A DNA stretch of 5,182 nt, from positions 1 through 5,182 of the forward strand of contig CALJKH010000053.1 of the NCBI GenBank assembly GCA_937973575.1, written 5' to 3'. Source of the DNA: an uncultured Solirubrobacterales bacterium. Its GTDB lineage: Bacteria > Actinomycetota > Thermoleophilia > Solirubrobacterales > Solirubrobacteraceae. A program made the position numbers and the translations under genes. The notes under the pieces were generated by a model that made no database searches, was not told the origin of the DNA, and saw nothing but the letters and a program-made list of their open reading frames with translations. Positions 1 to 5,182 of this stretch are shown here, one piece after another (positions within the stretch are counted from its first letter, which is position 1; each line of letters begins with the position of its first letter).

Positions 1-1096
1 TGATGCTCTCCTTGTAGATACCGAGGTAGCTCAGCATTGGGTTGAGCTGTTGGAGGAAGGTGTCCAGCCCGCCAAGCACCTTGTTGAGGCCCGGCTGGCT
101 GCCATTGCCATTCAAGAACTTGCCGATCGCAGGTTGCCCAGCTACAGAAGCGTCTGTCAGCGGCCCAAGCTTGGTCAGGACAGTCTTCAAAGGTGGTGCG
201 AGCTGACCGACTGAGACCAGCGTCGGACTCAGCTGCTCAGCAGCTGGTTGGAGCTGCTTGATCAGAGGGTCAGCATCAATCGCGAATGCCTTCAGGCGGT
301 TGAGAGTCTTGGTGCTCTGAGCCTCGAAGGTTGGCAGGACCTGGAATGTCTCGGCCAGCTGCTGGTTGCGCAGCGCAGTTGTTTGGAAGACGGCGTTTGA
401 GTTGGTGATCAGCGAGCGAAGCTGATGATCACGGGCGGTCAGGGCAGTGAAGACTGTTCCTGTGTCGCGAACGAGCGTCTGGACAGCTGCGCTGTCGCTG
501 TTGAGAACACTGAGGACTTGGTCAGCTGACTCAGTAAACGGTGGAAGGTTGCCGAACGCATCGTTTACATCGCCACCACGCCCTGCCAACGACGCTGCAG
601 CGCCCTGCTGCCAGTCTTGGAAGCCCTTACGAGTCTCCTTGTCGAAGGTGCTGAAGATCTGATCGATGGTGACTTGTTGCTTCACCTGCTTCTCAGGAAG
701 AGTTCCACCGTCGGCAAGCGGCGCGCCGGAGGCACGGTTGCCTGGGGTGAGCTCTACATATGTCTCGCCGAGCAGGGTCTTCGTCCGCAGGATCGCCCTT
801 GTATCCGCCGGAATTGGCGAGTAGCGAGGGTCAATCTGAAGCTGCGCAACTGTGCTGTTGCCCTTACCGAGCTCAACTGTGGCGACCTTGCCTACGGGAA
901 CTCCGGATATCCGTACATCCGCCTGAGTTGCCAGCTGCCCGGCAGCTTCGAAGCGCACGTTGACCCTGTAGCCCTTGGCTGCGAATGGCACTGGGCCACC
1001 GAAAGCGACCCAAAGGAAGAGGATCAGGCCGAAGCAGGACAGCGCGAAGCCGGCCATTACGAGGAGTCGAGGAAGTGTAGGTGCTTGCTTTTGCAT
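1..1096 (-). CDS. MCE/MlaD family lipid-transfer protein, 3'-partial (paralog D)
   Basis: I translated this frame by hand from the ATG at 1096. It stays open for 365 codons to the window edge, so the C-terminus is missing. It starts MQKQAPTLPRLLVMAGF. About 11-32 is the membrane anchor, and about 41-119 the MCE barrel with VRISGVPVGKVATVEL (61-76) and the canonical closing strand LGETYVELTPG (109-119). The post-barrel helix VTIDQIFSTFDKETRKGF (142-159) closely matches the visible start of paralog A. A helical region follows, ending near the edge in QLNPMLSYLGIYKES (350-364), a segment I remember as common in Thermoleophilia MCE proteins. The start is supported by an AGGGG ten bases upstream and by the position just before the anchor. 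The only cysteine seen (Cys21) lies inside the anchor. By comparison with its neighbours, a C-terminal domain of perhaps 100-200 residues should lie beyond the window. Likely a further subunit of the same complex. Confidence 0.94.
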   Translation of the reverse strand, partial: MQKQAPTLPRLLVMAGFALSCFGLILFLWVAFGGPVPFAAKGYRVNVRFEAAGQLATQADVRISGVPVGKVATVELGKGNSTVAQLQIDPRYSPIPADTRAILRTKTLLGETYVELTPGNRASGAPLADGGTLPEKQVKQQVTIDQIFSTFDKETRKGFQDWQQGAAASLAGRGGDVNDAFGNLPPFTESADQVLSVLNSDSAAVQTLVRDTGTVFTALTARDHQLRSLITNSNAVFQTTALRNQQLAETFQVLPTFEAQSTKTLNRLKAFAIDADPLIKQLQPAAEQLSPTLVSVGQLAPPLKTVLTKLGPLTDASVAGQPAIGKFLNGNGSQPGLNKVLGGLDTFLQQLNPMLSYLGIYKESI

Positions 1097-1102
1097 GGTC
1101 TA
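1094..1102 (-). other. In-frame amber junction between paralogs C and D (TAG ACC ATG)
   Basis: This has the same geometry as the A-B junction: TAG, one codon, then ATG, all in one frame. Here a fair Shine-Dalgarno (AGGGG) lies upstream, so D can probably start independently as well as by coupling. Confidence 0.85.
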
Positions 1103-2470
1103 TGAACCCCTACATACGACTGGTGGAACGCTTGTCGGCCGTGGGGCACGCAGCAACTGAAGGGTCGCCCAAACGCTCGGCGAGCCAACGGAGTAGTTGC
1201 CGCCAGGCGCGCATACGTTTGAAAGGACCGAGTTGACGACCTGCCAGGTGTTCTGGGAACCAAGGAAGACCGTCTGGCGCACTGGGCCGGCGGCATCCTG
1301 GTTGAGGATCTGAGCGTTCGTGTTATGGCCCAGCCAGAAGGCGTTGAACAGGTATGGCAGGGCTTGAACTGATGGATCCTTGTAAGTCAGCTCGTTCACA
1401 CCGTAGTTGAGCGACTTAGCTGTCTTAAGCAGTCCAGGTGAGGCAGCAGCAAGGTTCTGCGAGGTTGGCTTGAGGAGCCTGAGTGCTGGCAGCGAGTCGA
1501 CCGAGAACGGCTTGATCTGATCCCGCAGCGGAGCGAGTGTCTGCGCGAAGAATGGCTGGCTGGCCTGCTCAACCGCGGCAAGCCCATTAGCTGCAGGCAG
1601 AAGGTTCTTAAGCACTGGGCCGGCAATCTGCGACGACGTGTTCAAGTTCTGGACCGCTGTGTTGGTGGCCGAAAGAGCACCCGGCAGCAGGTTGATTGTC
1701 TGCTTGATGTTGGCCTCCTGCGCTGCGAATGCAGAGAGCGAGGCATTGCTCTGCTTGACGAACTCGGACAGCTGGGTGTCCTTGGAGCCAAGGGCGGTAA
1801 GGAGAAGCTGCGTGTAAGTGATCGACTTCTTGATGTTCGTCTGACGCTTCTGAAGCTGGCTTGTGATCTTCGCGATGTTGCGCTGAGTTGGGTCAAAGCG
1901 CCTCAACACTTGGGCGAGAGTGCGCCCGTTACCAACAAGGCCGCGTCCGCCCCCGTTAAGCAGCAGCACGAGGTAGTCGCGCGTGTCTGCGTCAAGGACG
2001 CTGAGGAATTCGTCGAAGTTCACATCAGGCTGAGTGTGTGAGACCGAGATCGTTGCGTTCTCGCTTAGCGGCGCGCCAGAGGCTGATGAGCCTGGGTCAA
2101 GGGCAATGATCATGTCCTTGAGTCCCGTCTTCGGGCGGAGAAGCATGGTGGCGTTGGGGTAGATCCGGTCCTTGAACTTCGGATCCATGTCCATCGTCAC
2201 GACAGCGCGACCGTCTGTGAGGTCAACCGCTGACACCTGCCCGACAGGCACTCCCGCGATGTTCACGGTTTGGCCCTGACCAGGCGTTACCGCTTGGGCT
2301 GTTTGGAATTCAGCCTTCAGTTGGAAGGTGTCGTGGCCAAGCACTGGCACCCATGACGGGGCATTGACATTCTGGTTCACAAGGATGAACAGCGTGATCG
2401 ACGCTGCGATACCCACGAGCACGAGCACCGCGATGAAGTCCTTGAAGTGTTTGCGGATCGCGACGCCCAT
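1100..2470 (-). CDS. MCE/MlaD family lipid-transfer protein (paralog C, 456 aa)
   Basis: Complete MCE protein. Residues 1-10 are a short basic N-terminus, about 11-31 a single membrane anchor, and about 46-127 the MCE barrel with VNIAGVPVGQVSAVDL (69-84). The barrel's closing strand reads LKDMIIALDPG (117-127), where D has LGETYVELTPG. The post-barrel helix begins VNFDEFLSVLDADTRDYL (150-167), followed by a Gly-rich GGGRGLVGNGR segment (173-183) and a helical stretch to about 360. The C-terminal domain (about 365-456) carries the only two cysteines, Cys420 (SNVCAPGG) and Cys453, four residues from the end. The ATG at 2470 overlaps the TAA of paralog B by one base (TAATG), which indicates translational coupling. 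A weak AGGA lies 11 bases upstream. The stop is TAG, three bases before paralog D. Family assignment is firm. Its specific role among the subunits is not readable. Confidence 0.95.
   Translation of the reverse strand: MGVAIRKHFKDFIAVLVLVGIAASITLFILVNQNVNAPSWVPVLGHDTFQLKAEFQTAQAVTPGQGQTVNIAGVPVGQVSAVDLTDGRAVVTMDMDPKFKDRIYPNATMLLRPKTGLKDMIIALDPGSSASGAPLSENATISVSHTQPDVNFDEFLSVLDADTRDYLVLLLNGGGRGLVGNGRTLAQVLRRFDPTQRNIAKITSQLQKRQTNIKKSITYTQLLLTALGSKDTQLSEFVKQSNASLSAFAAQEANIKQTINLLPGALSATNTAVQNLNTSSQIAGPVLKNLLPAANGLAAVEQASQPFFAQTLAPLRDQIKPFSVDSLPALRLLKPTSQNLAAASPGLLKTAKSLNYGVNELTYKDPSVQALPYLFNAFWLGHNTNAQILNQDAAGPVRQTVFLGSQNTWQVVNSVLSNVCAPGGNYSVGSPSVWATLQLLRAPRPTSVPPVVCRGS
1107..1111 (-). promoter_or_regulatory. 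Ribosome binding site of paralog D
   Basis: AGGGG on the minus strand lies ten bases before the ATG at 1096, inside the last codons of paralog C. It is the clearest Shine-Dalgarno in the window and supports the 1096 start over the later in-frame ATG at codon 14, which would cut the membrane anchor. The spacing is slightly long. Confidence 0.6.
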
Positions 2471-2472
2471 TA
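2468..2472 (-). other. Stop-start overlap TAATG between paralogs B and C
   Basis: The TAA stop of B (2472-2470) and the ATG of C (2470-2468) share one base. This is a standard arrangement for termination-reinitiation, and implies that B and C are made from one message in linked amounts. Confidence 0.9.
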
Positions 2473-4056
2473 GCCTGGTGATCCTGTCGTGTCGGCAGCG
2501 CCCTTAGCTGCAGTTGCGTCGTTCAAGTTGACTGTCGAGGTAACTGGGTTGGTTGGGTCAACACAGTTAGTCGTTGGGCTGTACCTAGGCTGCTGATCGC
2601 GACCGAAGTAACGCGGGCTTGTACCCAGTGGTGGGTTCGGCATGTTGCCCCAGACTGGCGACTTAAGGTTGGCCTGGCCGCTGACCTCTGTGAGGGCAAG
2701 CTGCAGGTTGCCGCCAGTTGATGAGTTGCGGGTCTGCTGTGCGCCACCCGTCTGTGCGCGGATGAACTGGCCGTTGCCGTCGTAGTTCTGCGACTCGCCA
2801 GCCATACCGACGAGCGCGAACCAGAACTCCTTGTAGGCCTCTTGGTTGGTGCTGAAGTCGTAGCCGGTGCCGGAGTCGGAGATCTTCTGATCACCAGTTG
2901 GAAGGATCTTGTAGAAGAAGCACTGGGCCAGCTGCTTGGTCTGCGGCAGGATCTGGATTTGCTGCGCGACAGTCTGAGCAGTTGCGGCCGTGATCGGCTG
3001 CAGCAGCTTCATCGTGGCTTGGAGGTGGTTCTTGTCCAGCACGATCGCGGCTTCCTTCGCCCATGGGGTACCGACAGCAACGGTGGCTGGCGTTTCCTCA
3101 GCCGCAGGAATGAGAGCAAGGGAGAACGCTGAAAGCGATGGCAGTGCAGCGTTGACGCTGCCAAGAGCGTTGTAGGTGTTGTTGACAGTCGGGCCAAGCA
3201 GCGCAATGGACTGCTGAAGCGCAGCTGGGTTTGAGCCAAGTGCCTGCATCGTGTGGCTGAAGTTGGTGACGAAGCCAGCAAGGTCTGATTCGTTGGCGCT
3301 GAGCTGCGCTGTTGTTGCACCAAGGCCCTTGACGAACTTGCCAAGGTCACCGGGATGCTCACCAAGGAAGCCTTGGTTGACGATCGCAGTGCCCTTAAGT
3401 GCCTGTGGCGTGTACTTAAGTGACTTGTTGAGGGCCTCGCCGCCAGTTGTGTCCTGGACTTCAGCTGGAAGCTGTGCGTTCTCTGCTGGGGTTGGCTTTG
3501 AGTCAAGCGCTGTGCCAAGGCCCTGCAGGAGGTTCTGAAGGTCCTCGCGCGAGCTGTACTGAAGGCTTGTCAGCACTTGGTCAAGCTGGACAGGTGTGGA
3601 CGTCTGGGTGACCGGAAGGATGTCCCCATCCTTCAACTCTGGGCTTGCCGGAGTGCCGGAGGTTGCGTCGACGAAGAAGTTGCCCTCGAGGAAGATTCGT
3701 GGGCGGATCTTCATGGTGGCGTCCTTATGCATTGGCAGCCCGTTGTCGTCGATCTCCATCGTTACAAGAGCTGACGAAGTGTCCTTGTAGCGAGCTACGT
3801 CAAGCACCTTGCCGACATTCACGCCTGCGATTCGCACTGGCGAATCAGGGCGGATCGAGTTAGCCGATGTGAAGACAGCCTTAACTTGGTACCCGCCAGT
3901 GAACGGCACATCCTTCGTGAAACCGAGGTAGATGCCGACCGAGCTGATCGCGAGCACGATCACCGCAAGGCGCACGTTGTGCTGAGTGCGCAGGCGGCGT
4001 GGGACCTGTGAGCGGTCTGGGCCGTCGCCGTTTGGTGTTTGTCCGTTAGTGCTCAT
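2470..4056 (-). CDS. MCE/MlaD family lipid-transfer protein (paralog B, 528 aa)
   Basis: Complete MCE protein, likely one subunit of a hetero-oligomeric lipid channel. Residues 1-27 are a polar cytoplasmic tail ending in basic residues (RRLRTQH). About 28-46 is a single membrane anchor. About 54-134 is the MCE barrel, with the signature VRIAGVNVGKV (74-84) and the closing strand LEGNFFVDATSG (123-134). About 155-375 is a long helical region that contains EALNKSLKY (207-215) and AIVNQGFLG (224-232). I remember both of these from Thermoleophilia MCE proteins. About 376-528 is a C-terminal domain with LAQCFF and TTNCVD motifs; Cys379 and Cys498 are the only cysteines. The ATG at 4056 is the best start: it sits just before the tail and anchor, and three bases after the previous stop. 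No strong Shine-Dalgarno is seen, so coupled reinitiation is likely. The length fits actinobacterial MCE proteins and is about three times that of E. coli MlaD. Substrate unknown. Confidence 0.95.
   Translation of the reverse strand: MSTNGQTPNGDGPDRSQVPRRLRTQHNVRLAVIVLAISSVGIYLGFTKDVPFTGGYQVKAVFTSANSIRPDSPVRIAGVNVGKVLDVARYKDTSSALVTMEIDDNGLPMHKDATMKIRPRIFLEGNFFVDATSGTPASPELKDGDILPVTQTSTPVQLDQVLTSLQYSSREDLQNLLQGLGTALDSKPTPAENAQLPAEVQDTTGGEALNKSLKYTPQALKGTAIVNQGFLGEHPGDLGKFVKGLGATTAQLSANESDLAGFVTNFSHTMQALGSNPAALQQSIALLGPTVNNTYNALGSVNAALPSLSAFSLALIPAAEETPATVAVGTPWAKEAAIVLDKNHLQATMKLLQPITAATAQTVAQQIQILPQTKQLAQCFFYKILPTGDQKISDSGTGYDFSTNQEAYKEFWFALVGMAGESQNYDGNGQFIRAQTGGAQQTRNSSTGGNLQLALTEVSGQANLKSPVWGNMPNPPLGTSPRYFGRDQQPRYSPTTNCVDPTNPVTSTVNLNDATAAKGAADTTGSPG
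2482..2485 (-). promoter_or_regulatory. Weak ribosome binding site of paralog C
   Basis: AGGA on the minus strand lies eleven bases before the ATG at 2470, within the end of paralog B. A second AGG lies only three bases before the ATG, too close to act in the usual way. The TAATG overlap probably matters more for initiation than either site. Confidence 0.35.
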
Positions 4057-4062
4057 TGCCTA
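4054..4062 (-). other. In-frame amber junction between paralogs A and B (TAG GCA ATG)
   Basis: The TAG of A is followed by one codon and then the ATG of B in the same reading frame. No strong Shine-Dalgarno precedes the ATG, so B is probably translated by ribosomes that have just finished A. Reading through the single amber codon would fuse the two proteins. Confidence 0.85.
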
Positions 4063-5182
4063 TCGGCCCGGTGGGGTTGAAGGGATGGTGGTGATGTCAT
4101 GCAGAGTGCCAGCGCTTGGGTTCAGACCCTCAGCAGCTGTGATCTGCGCAGACTGGAAGGCGGATCCGTCAGGCGCTGCATCTGGGAAGTACTCGTTACC
4201 GGCGTTACAGGCCTTGATTGGCTTGCCGTTGTAGGTGTCGCCAGGCGCTGTTGTGAACGGGTAGGAGTTGGAGTGCAGGTAGTTGGTTGAGAAGGAGCCG
4301 TTGCCTGTAGGACCATTTGCGTAGGTCTTGCCACCGGTAACTGGGTTACCTGAGGAGCCGCCCTCGGAGTTCGATGCCCAAGCCGTCCATGGGTCCGGAC
4401 CATTTGCGGGCACGATCGGAAGGGCGCGCTGAAGCGTGCCGCCGCCACCGCTGATCGTGTAGCCGTCAGAAGCGGTGCTGGCCACGTTCCGCAGCAGGAC
4501 GCTGGCGTAGTTGCAGTTCTCCTGTGCTGGCGCAACCCAGTTCACAAGCGGAGCACCTGCGTCAACTGTGCCGATCAGCCTGACGATTCCGCGCTGTGTA
4601 TCAGCGTCCTTAAGGAAGGTCTGAAGGTCGGTAAAGAGTGTTGCGAGACGAGTGTTGAGCTCCGCTGAGCGGGCAAGGCCGCCAGCTGGATCTGCGCCAG
4701 CCGCGACTGCCTCACTAAGCGTCGTTGCAGACGATCCGAGAGCCTTTGTTCCTGGCGTAAGGGTGTTGAAGAACTTGGCTGAGTCCTGAAGGAACGGACG
4801 TTGAGCCGGCAGGCTGCTGATTGCAGCGTCAAGGGCAGGTGGACCGCCAACGATGGACGCTTGGATTGACCCTGTGACACTGGCGAGAGCTCCGAAGGTT
4901 GTCTCCAACCCGACGAACACGCCAGCCTGTTGTTCAGCCACCGGGGCAGCCTGGTCCGCTGCTGCAAGAAGTGCTGGGAACAGCTTGTTCAGACCTGTTT
5001 GAGGGTCAGACAGGTTCTTCATCACCGGCGTGAGGTTGAGGAGCAGCGGGCCGAGGTTGCGGATCGTCTGGTTCAAGTCCAGCCCACGGCCACCAATTGC
5101 GTTGCCGAACTCGATCAAGTTCGCTGATGACGCCACGCGGGTTGGCTTGTCAAACATGTTGAAGATGTCGTCGATCTGAACT
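4060..5182 (-). CDS. MCE/MlaD family lipid-transfer protein, 5'-partial (paralog A)
   Basis: Probable subunit of an MCE lipid-transport complex, anchored in the membrane and acting outside it. The frame is open to the window edge, so the N-terminus, membrane anchor and MCE barrel lie outside. The Met at 5157 is internal: the visible frame continues upstream of it as VQIDDIFN, the start of the helix that follows the MCE domain in this family. Visible are 373 residues and a TAG stop. Counting from the 5157 Met, residues 1-200 are a helical, Ala/Leu/Gln-rich region. Residues 205-365 form a distinct C-terminal domain rich in Gly, Ser and Asn, with an E-N-C-N-Y motif (Cys215), an L-H-S-N-S-Y-P motif (about 294-300) and A-C-N-A-G-N-E (Cys317). 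These are the only two visible cysteines. The same helix motif occurs in paralog D. The stop lies three bases before the next gene. Family assignment is firm; substrate and subunit position are unknown. Confidence 0.92.
   Translation of the reverse strand, partial: VQIDDIFNMFDKPTRVASSANLIEFGNAIGGRGLDLNQTIRNLGPLLLNLTPVMKNLSDPQTGLNKLFPALLAAADQAAPVAEQQAGVFVGLETTFGALASVTGSIQASIVGGPPALDAAISSLPAQRPFLQDSAKFFNTLTPGTKALGSSATTLSEAVAAGADPAGGLARSAELNTRLATLFTDLQTFLKDADTQRGIVRLIGTVDAGAPLVNWVAPAQENCNYASVLLRNVASTASDGYTISGGGGTLQRALPIVPANGPDPWTAWASNSEGGSSGNPVTGGKTYANGPTGNGSFSTNYLHSNSYPFTTAPGDTYNGKPIKACNAGNEYFPDAAPDGSAFQSAQITAAEGLNPSAGTLHDITTIPSTPPGR

Noticed and set aside
1021..1096. Possible lipobox at Cys21 of paralog D (A-L-S-C), which would make it a lipoprotein like mycobacterial MceE
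   Set aside because: The -3 position is Ala rather than Leu/Val/Ile, and the hydrophobic run continues well past the cysteine, which fits an uncleaved membrane anchor better.
617..1105. Plus-strand open frame of 162 codons opposite paralog D
   Set aside because: It lies wholly antisense to a strongly supported MCE gene, has no recognisable domain, and its composition (Cys, Arg and Trp scattered without pattern) is that of a shadow frame.
2471..2490. The mRNA-sense bases GGATCACC before paralog C match the 3' end of 16S rRNA
   Set aside because: The match is eight bases in the sense orientation inside the coding end of paralog B, so it cannot pair with the ribosome as a Shine-Dalgarno and is not part of an rRNA gene; it is chance.
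3009..3518. Minus-strand frame of 169 codons inside paralog B, and similar frames inside A and C (4122-4535, 4575-4967, 2523-2894)
   Set aside because: They are out-of-frame readings of the MCE genes, rich in Ser, Arg, Gln and Thr, with no start signal and no family resemblance.
4060..5157. Treating the ATG at 5157 as the true start of paralog A
   Set aside because: The frame stays open upstream and encodes VQIDDIFN, which continues the conserved helix found in D. Starting at 5157 would also leave no anchor or MCE domain, so the gene is cut by the window edge.
1..5182. A novel defence, phage or mobile system
   Set aside because: All sequence is accounted for by four MCE genes with gaps of at most three bases. 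No transposase, integrase, inverted repeats, spacers or defence domains are visible.

Overview
The window is a single gene cluster read entirely from the minus strand. It holds four consecutive paralogous genes for MCE/MlaD-family (mammalian cell entry) lipid-transfer proteins, and nothing else that I can support. The two outer genes are cut by the window edges. The 5'-most gene (high coordinates) lacks its N-terminus, and the 3'-most gene (low coordinates) lacks its C-terminus. The genes meet at gaps of 3 bases, an overlap of 1 base, and a gap of 3 bases, so they look like one operon with coupled translation. No promoter, terminator, RNA gene, mobile element, repeat array or CRISPR was seen, and no non-coding stretch exceeds 3 bases.

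Organism: tandem, non-identical MCE genes of about 450-530 residues are typical of Actinomycetota. The wording of several segments resembles what I remember of MCE proteins from class Thermoleophilia (Solirubrobacterales and relatives). These segments include the I-D-x-I-F-x-x-F-D-K helix after the MCE domain, the L-H-S-N-x-Y-P segment, the E-A-L-N-K-S-L-K-Y segment and the Q-L-N-P-M-L-x-Y-L-G-x-Y-K segment. Three 60-base stretches counted by hand gave 52%, 60% and 63% G+C. That is below the roughly 70% usual for cultured members, so an uncultured lineage with lower GC is plausible. The class assignment is inference.

Layout in transcription order: (A) 5182-4060, C-terminal part of an MCE protein; (B) 4056-2470, complete 528-residue MCE protein; (C) 2470-1100, complete 456-residue MCE protein; (D) 1096-1, first 365 residues of an MCE protein. 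B, C and D each show a short cytoplasmic N-terminus, one membrane anchor, one MCE beta-barrel domain and a long helical region. A, B and C also show a distinct extracytoplasmic C-terminal domain.

Working together: by analogy with mycobacterial Mce complexes, the paralogs probably assemble as a hetero-oligomeric ring and helical tunnel, one subunit per gene. The tunnel would carry lipid to or from a YrbE/MlaE permease and an MlaF-type ATPase encoded outside the window. The substrate cannot be read from the sequence. The least expected features are the invariant two-cysteine layout of A, B and C, and two amber stop junctions that leave neighbouring genes in the same reading frame.
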